From contig NC_037590.1 of the NCBI RefSeq assembly GCF_003073045.1, forward strand, positions 33,798,327-33,862,326: DNA of 64,000 nucleotides. Reading direction: 5' to 3'. The DNA comes from Pomacea canaliculata. Its lineage: Eukaryota; Mollusca; Gastropoda; Architaenioglossa; Ampullariidae. How positions within the stretch are numbered: the first letter of the stretch is position 1; each line of letters opens with the position of its first letter. Position numbers and translations under genes: made by a program. Positions 41,393 through 54,783 of this stretch are shown here, in pieces. Under the pieces are notes generated by a model, which was not told the origin of the DNA, ran no database searches, and was given only the letters and a program-made list of their open reading frames with translations.

Positions 41393-44300
41393 ATGCCTGG
41401 AGCATATTCGGGTGTCTTTATTTTCGTGTTAGGTTCTTCCTTCCTGACATGTTCGTCAGCGGTCAGGTATGAACCCAACTGGAACTCTTTGGACTCCAGG
41501 CCGCTGCCACCGTGGTACGATGAGAGCAAAATTGGAATCTTCCTGCACTGGGGTGTTTTCTCTGTACCCAGCTTCCTTAACGAATGGTTTTGGTACGACT
41601 GGCAGGGATCCAAAGCTCCATCGGCCGTAATGTTTATGGAGCAGAATTACAAACCAAATTTTACCTATGCGATTTTGCCCCACAGTTTACAGCTGAATTT
41701 TTCGATCCCTATCGATGGGCAGACATCTTCAAGTCATCGCTGGCGAGGTCAGTATGGAAACATAAAATGTTGTTAGTATGTAACTAGGCCACTTCAGTGC
41801 AGATAATGTCAGTCGATCTGCCACCTTGCCCTTTCTAGCACATGATCGTCTCGAAATCTCAGTGATTCTTTATATGTATTTTTTTAAAGCCTTTTCTCCC
41901 TTCACTTTTCATAATTTCACAAAAAATCCAGTGATAATAATTTAATTATGTTAAGTTACTTAAGTGAGTATTAAGTTACTTAACTTTATTTAAGTAAAAT
42001 AGGCTACATCATTAATATTGTATTAATTCTGCATATTTTTAGGCTCACAGTAGCTATAATCCAAAATAATTACAATGCTACTAATAATATTGTCATTCAG
42101 GTATGTTGTTCTGGTGACAAAGCACCATGAAGGGTTTACCAACTGGCCATCAAAGTACTCGTGGAACTGGAATGCAATGGACGTCGGACCCAACCGGGAT
42201 CTTGTCGGTATGGGCATTAGGACTTAATTTATGACTAAAGGTAAATCATAAGTATCATATAGGTCTGAGGCTGAAATCGCATGCATTTATCTACTCATGC
42301 ATGAGCATTTAGTGCTTGCATCATATAAATTTCAAGTAAACCATTACTTTTTTTAAAATCATGGTTGTGTAATTGATTAGAAGCAACAGATTTTATATAT
42401 ATGTGTGTCATTTGGAGGTTATGAGGTTTGAACTTCATTTGAACTAAAATTAACAAAAAGTACGGAATCTAGACATTATGCAGTTGCATGAACACCAGGA
42501 TGGAAGTAGATGCTTCATAAAAAAATTTAGACTTTTTAGTTATTAACCACTTTTAATCATTTTTTAAATATTCATTTCATATCTTAAAAGGCTTTGTGGT
42601 AGGACTTGGCAATGCTTTTAATTGATTTGTTATAGATGATTTAGCACTGAATTGTAACATATCACCTGGTTCATTAAAGGCAGTTTATAAACGGTACACA
42701 GCTCCACACCCCTCTGTTCAGTCTACTCAGTTCCAATCCATTCTCTTCCATGGGATAATACCAATAATTCTGTTCAATCACATAATGAAATAAGTCAACA
42801 TCAGGAACAACCATTGATCATCTAGAGTGAATCTATACAAATAACTCCTCCCTCTCTCCCTCTGTCTGCTTCACATGATACAATTAAACTTTATCTATCC
42901 ACAACGGGTGATTCAAGATAGTGCTCATACTAGATAATACATACATGTACAAGTTGAAACAGTTTCTCAGTAGATACAATTGGTGACCTTTGGTCACCTC
43001 TGGCTATAGTACAAGATCATGGGCAGTAGAGTTGATCAAGTAAATGGCACATGGAATAAATAAATTGTAGTGACAATTGGTTCTGCATACAGGCATACAG
43101 CCAGACCGCAAGAGTGAAAACTCACATGCCAATACATGAACAGAAATAGAATACGGGATGCCTTCCTAAGGATTTGCTTATGACATAAGGCTGCCAAGTC
43201 CCTCTGCATGATTCTGGTGATCTGAGAAGAGATATTAACAAGGGAGGCAAGACTGTTCCTGTTTCCTAAGGATAGGCTGTGGAACCAAGAGATGAAAGAA
43301 AAAGTGATGAGACTCAATGAAGGACTGATAGAACCCATTGAGGTTGACAGAGCTGAAAGATAAAGAATTTCCAAAGATTTTTACCACATTCATACAAATC
43401 ACATATTCAACAACTCTTAGTACTGAACAATCCTGTATAAACTCCTTTAAAAACTTTTAAAAAGCTCCATATCAGGAAGAATAAATGGTCTTGTAGCACT
43501 TTATCTTTCCAGAGGATATAGACCATGCAAAAAAAACTATTTCCTTCCATCTCAGTGCATCACCTTCTGTCAGCTTGATCTCATTCCAAACAGCAGACAA
43601 CCTTGATTTATTTGTCCCCAGAAAACAAATTAATGCAGTATAAATCACCATTTGACTGGAAACAGGACTTGTTAATTTTCAAAGCTCTGCATAGTCTAAA
43701 TGCACTCTCCACTGCTGTTTTTCCCTCCTCCCACATAAAATTTGAGCCTGTGGATTTTCTTGTTCACTGTGATTCAGAGTTGTAAGATTGATCAGATTAG
43801 TTTATCATTGCTTTAATCTTCATGTGTGTATGTGGACTTGTGCATGCAGACTTGTATTGCAAAGAAAATTTATTATGTGCTGCTTTGAATGATTATCAGG
43901 TGAGCTTGCAGCTGCGATCAGAGAAAAAACTGACATCCACTTTGGTGTGTACCATTCATTGTTTGAATGGTTCAATCCCCTCTTTGAAGAAGATCAAAGA
44001 AATAATTTCACTACTCAAAACTTTGTGTTTGTAAGCTTCATTATTTTTTTTTTCAATTATTAAAATCAAATGCTAACATTTTATGTTTACATCATTCACT
44101 TCACTGTTAAATGTAATGATGTTTTATTTTATTTATTGTTTTTGATCTCATGAAAACTGGATAGTACATTTGTCATGTGAATCTTGGATTTATGATCTAC
44201 AGTGAAATCGCTTTGGTGAACAGCATGCACCTCAGTTTCTATAATTCCATTAACTGTGATTTATTTTGAGAACTTTTCTTGCAAATATTATAGATGTATT

Positions 44301-46988
44301 CCCCTAAAAGGTAGCCTGTTGGGCTAGGATATTGTGCATTATAAATGACCATTATTATTACCTATATTATAGGTTAGTCAAAAGCAAAACATGCTATATT
44401 TCTTTGGATTTAGAAGTCCATCAGCTAGTTAAAAACATAAGTTTTACTAGTATTTTACGTTAGTGCTGCTTTACAAATAATTTCTGTTAGTTGAAGTTCA
44501 CACCTAGTATCTTTTAAAAAAATAGTTTGAAAATAGTTTGAAAATAACCTACATAATCTGATTTATAATAAAAGTCAAAATATGCACTTATTCTTATTTG
44601 CATTTGATGGACAGGCTAAAACAATGCCAGAGCTTTATGAGCTGGTAAACACCTACAAACCAGAGATTGTATGGTCTGATGGCGACTGGATGGTTGAGGA
44701 TACCTACTGGAATGCCACCCAGTTTCTGGCTTGGCTTTACAATGACAGGTATCATTTGATGATATTTTGTCCATTTTTTTAGGAATAATTGATGACAACA
44801 TATTAGAGAAAGAAACTGTAGAAAAGATTAAAACACTGCCACCTACCTGCCAGCATGTCACCTAAGGGTATTTGTGTTTGTTACATGTTTGTATGGTGCC
44901 GTTCTTATTGTGATTGAGACACTGGTAATTTGTTTTGCATGGGATCTGTATTATGTCACTGGTCAGATATGATGCCTGCATGTTTATGTATTTTAATGAA
45001 CAGCCCAGTGAAGGACACAGTTGTGGTGAATGACCGCTGGGGAAGTAACATCCGCTGCCACCATGGTGGCTTCTGGAACTGTGATGATTCATATGTCCCA
45101 GGTATACTTTTCCTTAAAAAAAAAATTGGCTATGTTAACAATAGCATTACTGCATCAGCAATAACTAAACCTTTGCCAATTTCTGGCAATGCATCGTTTT
45201 CTTTGCAAGAGCATACTGATAAAATGTGTGCGTTATTATCATCTAGATCTTGCAGTAGCAAATTTAGTCCCTGCTTTTGCACCTAAATGTTGACACCGTT
45301 CTTTTTGTACAGCACAGAGAACATATTCTTTTTCTAATCTTTAAGAATTTAGATGTCTATATATATAGCTTCTACAAACTGACATTTTGCTAACCTAAGG
45401 TCATTTGATGCCTCACAAATGGGAAAACTGCATGACGCTGGACAGGTCCTCCTGGGGCTATCGCCGCAATGCCAAACTGTCTGACATTTATTCCATAAAT
45501 GACTTCATAGCTCTTCTAGTTAAGACAATCAGGTGAGGTACAAAGTTTCTGCTAGATAAAGCAATAGATTTAATATGAATGTTGCCACAGCTATGTCTTA
45601 TGTGTTGGTATAGCCATATGAATATGCTTTACAACTATGTAAATTCTTCTAACTTTACTTAGTTGCTAGTACAAAGTATATTTTAAAGTTTATTTTTGTA
45701 CATTTGTGTTGGTGATTCACTATTGTCATTTTCATTAAATATATGTAATTGTACATATTTACTATCATCTTGCAGTCTTGGTGGGAACCTCCTGGTTAAT
45801 GTTGGACCCACTAAAGATGGAATAATATCCCCTATCTTTGAAGAGCGTCTGCTTCAAATGGGAGAGTGGCTGGGGGTAAATGGAGATGCAATTTTTGGTA
45901 CACAGCCTTGGAAGTATCAGAATGACACAGTCAATTCCAATGTTTGGTAGGTCTTTACTGAGATTTTTTCTAGAATTGGCAGAAACAGAAAAAAAGAAAT
46001 GTATGAGTTTCTGTTTCAAAGTGACACACTTAACTCAGTCTGAAAGAGTCACTAATAATAATGAGTACATTTGTATAGCGTGTTTCTCCAACATCTGCCA
46101 GACTCAAGGCACTTTACAATCCATTTAAGAAAAAGCTTTAAAATGACAGGAGTTTAAAGGTTGCTGCACTGCTTGTACAAAACTAGCAGTGATTCCAGCA
46201 GGAATAGTCTCTGGGCCAGATGGTTGAAAAAGGGTCTTGTGGTATAGGGAAATCCTTTGGACTGTTGTTGTCTAAAGAACAAGAGAGTTATTTTCGTTGC
46301 CATGTTCCCATTTATTGTGTGTAATTGTCTTGGTAAGTTGCCTTTGGTATGGTAATCAAGTTGTCTTCTTGGCCTTATCAGTACAAAAATCCTATTGAGT
46401 GAATTTTGCATCAGTCTCAACTTTTTAAAAAATATTGGTAACGCAAGCAGATATTCACAGTTGTTTGGGTTTTGTGTAGGGCTGTGTCAGTTACTGAGTT
46501 CATTATGAATATATGTAAAGACTTTATAAAGGCTTTATATAAACAACAACAACAACAAAAACTAATAAACTTTAAGTATCAGGTTAAACTTTGGAAATAA
46601 GATAAAACGAATTATTTCCTTATGACCTATTTTCACTTCAAATGCCTACCAGCCCCTGACCACCATCCAAAATAAGATTATTTAGCATAGCAATACAATC
46701 ACAGTTGTCAGGTGTTTAATCTGTTGCAGGTACACAGCAAAGAAAACCAATGCAAGTACGGTAGTATATGCAATCATATTGAAGTGGCCTTCTACCTCAA
46801 CCATGATGTTGGGAGCACCAAGTGTCTCTTCCAAAACCAAAATCTCTTTGCTTGGGTACAATGGCGCCTTCACATTTACTAGCACAGGCACTCAGGGTGT
46901 GGCTGTTGACATTCCACCAATCCCATTCAACCAAATGCCTTGCCAGTGGGGATGGGCATTCCAACTGGATAACCTTAACAACCAGTAA
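41393..46988 (+). CDS. Alpha-L-fucosidase (GH29), copy 3, with one 1-bp frameshift
   Basis: Exons: 41393-41747, 42101-42207, 43900-44030, 44615-44748, 45004-45101, 45400-45532, 45776-45946, 46730-46988. Boundaries are all GT-AG and sizes match the other copies. Exon 1 is the exception: it has 355 rather than 356 bases because one G is missing in TATG-CGATTTT near 41670 (copy 4 reads TATGGCGATTTT). This shifts the frame after KPNFTYA. All other exons are open and keep KHHEGF, WSDGDW (nucleophile), [14 protein letters not shown] and the full C-terminal domain ending NLNNQ. Either a very young pseudogene or a base-call error. Distinct features against copies 1/2: signal peptide [17 protein letters not shown] and LFEEDQRNN in exon 3. 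Intron 2 holds a retrotransposon fragment and intron 7 an extra repeat, both absent from copy 4. Confidence 0.85.
43036..43374 (-). mobile_element. Non-LTR retrotransposon C-terminal fragment in copy 3 intron 2
   Basis: On the minus strand a stretch reads [19 protein letters not shown], then [20 protein letters not shown] and ILRKASRIL. This resembles the region after the reverse transcriptase in LINEs whose tail has a WFG-L-...-I..KASKI.G-type motif and a following basic block. The sister intron in copy 4 lacks it (compare near 51040). Degraded; family inferred by pattern only. Confidence 0.5.
46054..46300. repeat. Interspersed repeat in copy 3 intron 7
   Basis: Absent from the matching place in copy 4 (near 53993). 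It starts with an AATAATAATGAGTACATTTG stretch and holds TATAGCG, CTCAAGGC and ACTTTACAAT. This order (ATT/AAT tail, TATAGCGC, CTCAAGGCGCTTTAC) is typical of L2-related SINE or MITE tails. Exact edges uncertain. Confidence 0.4.
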
Positions 46989-48480
46989 AGCTTTTTTGAC
47001 TGCAAAGATTAAGAGGGATTGCATTGAAATATGTTGAGGCATTTAACACATTTTTAAAGTAACTGTTATTGGAAGTTTAATTGTTTGATACCAATTTTTG
47101 TATTTGATAAAGTGTCATTTTGCTCTTTAATATTTTGTTCTGTAGCTTTGTTGAATTTTTCACAAATCTTGACATTCTAATTCCCCCAAAGCTTTTGTAG
47201 GTGCTCAGTTGAGAAAAAACCTCTCTAGGTGGACTTTGTCATCCAGTTTTTTTCTACAATAATAATCTTTTGATTAAGCTGGAATATATTGATGTCCATA
47301 TATTGCTAAAAGTGTTATCCCGCTTTTTGTGAGAATAGTGCTTTAGATGAAGTCAAGGGGAGGCTACTAAAGGATGCCAGGGAACCACCTTTGGATTAGG
47401 AGATTGGCTGTGCTTTTTCGTGATTCAAAAAGCAAAAACATTCAAAAATGAACTTGCTTAAAAATTGCTTTAGATCTTTAATCATTGCATACATCTGGCA
47501 ACCATCAAGAGTCGTTTTTTTAAAAAGTTATTTCTCCTTGCTGTTGTACATGGTGCCATTTTCCATAATTTTATGCATTCCATTTTTCACAAAATTTAAA
47601 ATCTTATTTCATTTACAGAATGAAGGATTACTGTGGGCTCTTTTTGCTATGGGGATGCCTTGTACTTAAAAATGTTTATATAATTGTCTTATTCTCTGAT
47701 GAGGATGTGTGTGGATCTTGTGTTTATATTATATTTACATATTTTTATAATAACGCCTTGTTCCTGTCATGACAGTTTAGATTTGAAGAATTGTTTTTTA
47801 TTCCAAATGTTCATGTGTTGTTATTAGCTCATGGAAATCCCACCTGGAAAACAAGGAAAAGCAAGATAGTAAAAGAATATGCCCAGTCAACTAATGACAA
47901 TGATTAAATCATTTTAGATATCTTTTAAATGGTAGCATATCTCATTTAAAACAATCTGCAAATGTTGTGTGCAGTTATGCATATACTGGGACTTCAAGTT
48001 GATAAACTAGTTACATCCTCACTACTAGACAAAAAGCATTTCAAGTTTGCTTTTTAAAAAAAATAAAGTTGTCAGATACCTGTAGAAAATAGTCATAATG
48101 TTGTTGTTTTGATATAATCATGTTGAAAGATTATTTCAAATCCATATCAGTCCTGAATATATATATATGTGTGTGGAATATATATTGTTCAAATAAACTT
48201 TAACTCAAAGATTAAGAGAAGCTGTTGATATTGTGTTTATTTTGATTTTAATTGAAGGACTGATAAAGGAACCTTGAAGTATCTGGTACTCAGTATCTTG
48301 ATCTACTGAGATTTTCAAATTTCAGTATTTTGTTTCATTTGTAATGCTGGTTATCTGCAGCATATATACAACTAACATATCCCAAAAGAGCTGTGTGCCT
48401 TTTCGCCAAAATTTAGCTGCAGAACAAAGTTACATCTTTCCTTAATACCATTTTTACAGTCTACAACTTGTCCCCTGGCA
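46989..48480 (+). other. 3' flank of fucosidase copy 3
   Basis: Homologous to 54784-56300 downstream of copy 4. Candidate polyadenylation signals AATAAA occur at 48062-48067 and near 48195. A GGGGAGGC-ACTAAAGG motif (47354 region) recurs at 55149 and again, more diverged, at 55563 in the copy 4 flank. Confidence 0.5.
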
Positions 48481-48775
48481 GCAGAACATTGTTTAAAACT
48501 ACTTTCAGTGCTTTATTTTCAAAATAGTTTTTACTACATTATAATAATGTGAACTTATAGTGTGCTGCATCACGACCAAGATAGATTGCACTCTCTGCCC
48601 AGACCATTAATGGTAAATGAAAGATAACAGCCAGTGGACAGTTAGGTACATATAGGGACACTGAACAACACAAAGATGAGGTACAATGTTGAAGATCAAG
48701 GAATGGATGAAGAGATATAAACAGTGTAAGATGGTGTTGTTACATTACAGTTAGCATGACTGTATTGCTAGTGAG

Positions 48776-49115
48776 TTAAGAATAGTAATTCAGGATAGTA
48801 CTTCATGAAAAGATGTTTTCAGAGAGCGGTTGAATCTAGCCTTGGAGTCCGAATGGCGAATGTGATGTGGAAGAGAGCTCGACTGCTTAGCAGCACAGAG
48901 GGAGAACATTCAGATATGCGAGTCGGGCAGCTGAGTTCTGAACTTTCTGAAGCTTGTCAATGAGGAACTGTGGACAGCCAGCAAGAAGAGATTTGCAGTA
49001 GTCTAAACAGAGCAAATGCATAACAGATCAGAATTTTGGTCATTGAGGTGGACAGAGTATGGCGAATGGAGCTGATCTTCCGGAGCTCATAGGATGCAGA
49101 ATGACAGATGTTGAT
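48776..49115. repeat. Probable degraded interspersed repeat between copies 3 and 4
   Basis: Sequence with the texture of a non-autonomous element found in no other place of the fucosidase flanks (for example GATTTGCAGTAGTCTAAACA and GCATGACTGTATTGC). No inverted ends or target duplication were identified. The 3'-flank homology resumes as copy 4 upstream DNA near 49240. Confidence 0.35.
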
Positions 49116-49239
49116 ATCTATCCATCTTTATTACTGTAAATGCACAAACAGTACCTCGACATCCACTAAAAATCTTAGTGACCTAAGGTTCAAGGTTTCT
49201 TAAAATCAGCCAATGAGAAGTAGTTTCGATGTGTGCTGC

Positions 49240-49559
49240 ATCGTGATTACCATGGAATCAAAGCACACACCTGTCACATATTTTAATAAATGTCATTTTT
49301 ATATATGTTAACCTGCATGTCAAAAAAAGGGTAAACTTAAATAAAATTTCTCAGGAAAGTATTTGCTGCCGATGGATCACTCTTAGTCGATGTTTGTCAC
49401 ATGACTTGACCCTGCACTTAGTCACATGACCAAGCAACCTATCGTTTTGAGCACAAACTTGTGGTTTTCGGTGAAAAGCGCGTGATACAGGTTGCGGAAC
49501 AAGGAAAAACAAAACCAGATTAAGAGCAAATCTGATTTGAAGTTGAGACATTAATTGTC
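49240..49559 (+). repeat. Upstream region of copy 4, homologous to that of copy 3
   Basis: Shares long stretches with 41110-41392, including ACACCTGTCACATATTTTAA, TTAACCTG, AAAAAGGTAAACT and the GCGCGTGA-ACAGG context just upstream of the start. It probably includes the promoter. Confidence 0.6.
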
Positions 49560-52500
49560 ATGCGTGGAGCATATTCGGGTGTCTTTATTTTCGTGTTAGG
49601 TTCTTCCTTCCTGACATGTTCGTCAGCGGTCAGGTATGAACCCAACTGGAACTCTTTGGACTCCAGGCCGCTGCCACCCTGGTACGATGAGAGCAAAATT
49701 GGAATCTTCCTGCACTGGGGTGTTTTCTCTGTACCCAGCTTCATTAACGAATGGTTTTGGTACGAGTGGCAGGGATCCAAAACGCCATCGGCCGTAATGT
49801 TTATGGAGCAGAACTACAAACCAGATTTCACCTATGGCGATTTTGCCCCACAGTTTACAGCTGAATTTTTCGATCCCTATCGATGGGCAGACATCTTCAA
49901 GTCATCGCTGGCGAGGTCACTATTGACCAAAATGTTATCACGTAATCAGTTTACTTTTAAAGCCTGCATCTGTTGTTAAGGCTTGCAGAATCCCATTGAG
50001 ACTGTTTCAATAATAATTCATTTCTGTTTTCGCATCCTTTTTTTAATTTTACGAAGAATACTGTGATAATATTTACTTTCATGTTAAGTTACAAAACGTT
50101 TCTGTAAAATTAAGTTACCTTAGTGGCTTCACTTTATTTGGCATCATCATTGACATTGTTTAAATTCTGCATATTTTAGGCTCATTGTAACCAATACCAG
50201 AAAGAATTACAATACTAATAACAATATTGTCATTCAGGTATGTCGTTCTGGTGACAAAGCACCATGAAGGGTTTACCAACTGGCCATCAAAGTACTCGTG
50301 GAACTGGAATGCAATGGATGTTGGACCCAACCGGGATCTTGTTGGTACGGACATTAGGATTAAATTTAAATCATAAGTATCATATTGGTGTGAGGGTGAG
50401 ATTGCATACATTTATTTGTACATGCATGAGCATTTAGTGCTTGTATCATATAAATTTTAAAATATTTTTTTTATATTTCTATAGTTGATCAGAAGCAACA
50501 AATTACATGGATATTAAATCTGGAGGTTTTGAGGTTCAAAGTTCATTAAAATTAAAAATAATAGTGAATGTAGATATACAGACAAAACTTTAAGGGAAAG
50601 AATGAAGGGGTAGCTGTCATCAAGAAAGTATGCATCAAAAATGTACAAGGTAAAGCCAGATGCCTAAACACTTCATAACCAGGATGGAAGTATAGATACG
50701 TCATTCAAAATTTACACTTTTTTTTACTTATAACTTTTAATCATTTTAGAAATATAAAGCTTTCTGATAGCACTTGGCAATTCTTTTGATGGATTTATTT
50801 TTGATGACTTAGTGCTGAATTTTAACATATCACCCAGTTCAATAAAGGCAGCTCCACACCCCACTGCAGTCTGTTCAGTTCCTCTCCATTTCTTTTCAGT
50901 GGGATAGTACATGATAATTCTGCTCAACTATGTAATGAAACAAATTTAACTTATTAGGAACAACCATCAATCATCTGGGGGAATTTATACAAATGACTCC
51001 TCCCTTTCAACTCCCTGTCTGCTCCATATAATGAACAGCATCAAAGAATTTCCAAAATTGTTCATCACCTTCGGTTCCACCCTCTCCCCCACTCCCCTAT
51101 AAAATGTTAACCATATGGATTTTCCTCTTTACTGTGATTTAGAGTTGTAATTCTGACCAGATTAGTTTATTCTTGTTTACCTCTCCATGTGTTTATGTGT
51201 AAACAAACATCTTTTATATGCTGCTTCGAATGATCACCAGGTGAGCTTGCAGCTGCGATCAGAGAAAAAACTGACATCCACTTTGGAGTGTACCATTCAT
51301 TGTTTGAATGGTTCAATCCCCTCTTTGAAGAAGACCAAAGAAATAATTTCACAACTCAGAATTTTGTTTTTGTAAGTTTCTTTTGTTATTGTCTTATTTT
51401 GTTTTTAATTAATAAAATAAAGCACAAACATTTTTGGGTTACATCATTCGCTTCAAGACTTTACACACTGCAGCTATGTTCAGTTGGCTTTGCATTATCT
51501 TTGAGATGTTTGAGCTTTCACTATTAGCTATAACGATGTTTAAATTCTTTTTAATCTCACAAAAACTGGATAGTACATTTGCCATGTGAATCTTGGATTT
51601 GTGATCTGCAGTTATCTCCCTTGGGAAACATCGTGACTCGTTTCTACATTTCCATTAATTGTGATTTATTTTGAGAACTATTCTTGCCTATATTAAAGAT
51701 ATCAAATGTCCTAAAAGCATGCCTGTTGGGCTAGGATATTTTGTCCCTATAAGTGACCTTTATTTTTACCTGTAACAGTATTATAGGTAAGTTAAAAGCA
51801 AAATACTATTATTGACATAATACTATGATGATCATCATGCTATATTTCTTTGGATTTAGAAGTCCATCAGTTAGATGTTAAAAATATAAGTTTTACTAGT
51901 ATGTTACGTTAGTGCTGCTTTACAAATTATTTCTGTTAGTTGAAGTTCACACCTAGGATCTTTTTTAAAAAATAGTTTGAAAGTAACCTACATAATCTGA
52001 TTTATAATAAAAGTCAAAATATGCACTTATTCTTATTTGCATTTGATGGACAGACTAAAACAATGCCAGAGCTTTATGAGCTGGTAAACACCTACAAACC
52101 AGAGATTGTATGGTCTGATGGTGACTGGATGGTTGAGGATACCTACTGGAATGCCACCCATTTTCTGGCTTGGCTTTACAATGACAGGTACCTTTGATGA
52201 TATTTTGTCCATTTTTAAGGAATAGTTGATGACAACATATCAGAGCGAAAAGACTGTAAAAAGCTTGAAATACTACCACCTAGCTGCCAGCATGTCGCCT
52301 AAGGGTATTTGTGCTTGTTACATGTTTGTATGGTGCGGTTCTTATTGTGGTTGAGGCAATGGTAATTTATTTTACATGGGATCTGTATTATGTCACTGGT
52401 CAGATGTCTACATGTATATGTATTTTAATTAACAGTCCAGTGAAGGACACGGTTGTGGTGAATGACCGCTGGGGAAGTAACATCCGTTGCCATCATGGTG

Positions 52501-54783
52501 GCTTCTGGAACTGTGATGACAGGTTTGTCCCAGGTAAATCCTCTCAAATTTCAAGTGAAACTTGTTATTTTGGGAACAAATTTTTTGTCCTAGATTTAAA
52601 AAAAAATGACTATAAACATTAGCACTACTAAAAAGTGGCATTGGAAGCCTTTGCCATTTCTTACTAATACACACCTTCCTTTGCATTAGCATTCAGAGAT
52701 AAACTGTGTTTTATCACTTAGATAATAATAATGATTATTAAGTTGTAAACTTAGTCTCTGCTTTTGCACCTAAATGTTGGCATCTTACTTTTTGTACAGC
52801 ACAGAGAATGTGTTCTTTTTTCTAATCTTCAAGAATGTAGATCTACCTACAATACTTATAACTTGTACACACTGACATTTGCCTAATCTTTTTTAAGGTC
52901 ATTTGATCCCCCACAAATGGGAAAACAGCATGACTCTGGACAAGTACTCCTGGGGGTATCGCCGCAATGCCAGGCTGTCAGACATTTATTCTATGGATGA
53001 ATTTATTGCTCTTCTTGTGAAGACAGTCAGGTGAGGTACAAAGTTTCTGCTAGATGAAGCTATAAATCTAACATGGATGATAGACATGAAAACAGTATAT
53101 TGTGTTTTAATGTTTCCAAGATCTTTCACAGGGACCAGTCCTACACAAACTTTTTTTGCTTAATATCATAAGCCTAGATGCATTGGTGGTAGTGTTTTAT
53201 ATTAATAAGTGATTGAAGTGTTTTCTTTTGGAACTAACACATTCTAACTCTTCTGTTCATACAGTCTGTGCCTACAAGGTAGCTCTCTTGTATATGCATG
53301 ATGTGCCATTATTTTTTATGCTGTTTAAAAAAAAGATAAATAGTTAAATTTATTTCCACATATATCCCTGAGATTATGAAGGAAGTGAATTTGACAGGAA
53401 GTTCCCAAATTTCCCATCGCAACCCTCCTTCCCCTAATAAAAAATTGATAGAAACTACACATGCAAAGCTCTACCATGCATACAGAGCAATAATCTCTAT
53501 CTCATCCTTGCATTATGAATGCATTAAAAAATAAAGTCTTCTAACCTTACTTAGTTGTTAGAACAATATGTTTTAAAGTCTATTTTTGGACAGTTGTGTT
53601 GGTGACTTATTATTGTCATGTTCATTAAATTTATTTTCTGTCATCTTGCAGTCTTGGTGGAAACATTCTGGTTAATGTGGGACCCACTAAAGATGGAATG
53701 ATATCCCCTATCTATGAAGAGCGTCTCACTCAGATGGGAGAGTGGCTGGGGGTAAATGGAGATGCAATTTTTGGTACACAGCCTTGGAAATATCAGAATG
53801 ACACAGTCAATTCTAATGTTTGGTATGTCTTTCTTCATAGAGATTTTTTTTAAAACTTAGCCGTATTCTTGTTGCCTTTCTAGAACGGGCAAAAAAAGTA
53901 GCTTATTGCTGCTATCATTAAAGATTTATAAAATATCAGATTCTATTTTAAAGGGATACCCAGTGACTTAATTCAGTCCTAAAGAGTCACCATCAGCATA
54001 TTTCCCTTTGGTATGTGTAATTATCCTGATAAGATGCCTTTCATGTGGTAATCAGGTTCTGTCTTCTTGGAATAGCTAGGTCAAAACAAAAAAACAAAAA
54101 AATGCTGTTAAACGGATTCTGCATTCATGCCAACTATTTTTTTTATTTGTGAATTATCTCACTTTTACAGCATGAACATTAGAAAGTTATATTTTAATAT
54201 TTGGTAACATAAGCAGATATTCACATTTGTTAGAGCTCTGTGTAGGGAAGTGTTAGTTACAGAGTTCATTGTAGCTATATGTAAAGACTTTATAAAAGCT
54301 TTATATATACCCAAAACTCGATAAACTTCTATGTGACAGGTTAGTTTGATAGTTAAATCTTACAATTTAACTTTGGGTAAATTAAATGTTCTAATGAAGG
54401 GAGAAATATGTTCCTTATTACTTATTTTCACTTCAAATGCCTATGAACCCCTGACTGCCATCCAAAGTAAGATTATTTAGCATGGCAATACAATCACAGT
54501 CATCAGGTGTTTAATCTGTTGCAGGTACACAGCAAAGAAAGCCAATGCAAGTACGGTAGTATATGCAATCATATTGAAGTGGCCTTCTACCTCAACCATG
54601 ATGTTGGGAGCACCAAGTGTCTCTTCCAAAACCAAAATCTCTTTGCTTGGGTACAATGGCGCCTTCACATTTACCAGCACGGGCACTCAGGGTGTGGCTA
54701 TTGACATTCCACCAATCCCATTCTACCAAATGCCTTGCCAATGGGGATGGGCATTCCAACTGGATAACCTTAACAACCAGTAA
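49560..54783 (+). CDS. Alpha-L-fucosidase (GH29), copy 4, complete
   Basis: Exons: 49560-49915, 50238-50344, 51241-51371, 52054-52187, 52436-52533, 52898-53030, 53652-53822, 54525-54783. All phases agree, giving 462 residues. It has signal peptide [19 protein letters not shown], then [28 protein letters not shown] and [15 protein letters not shown]. Further on are [25 protein letters not shown] with D220 as the expected nucleophile, [16 protein letters not shown] and [16 protein letters not shown]. The C-terminus ends [12 protein letters not shown]. It differs from copy 3 by few residues and by the intact GGCGAT in exon 1. The exon 1 donor is GTCACT, weaker than GTCAGT in copy 3, so splicing of that intron may be less efficient. 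As in family members, it should act on alpha-linked fucose in the lysosome or outside the cell. Confidence 0.93.
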
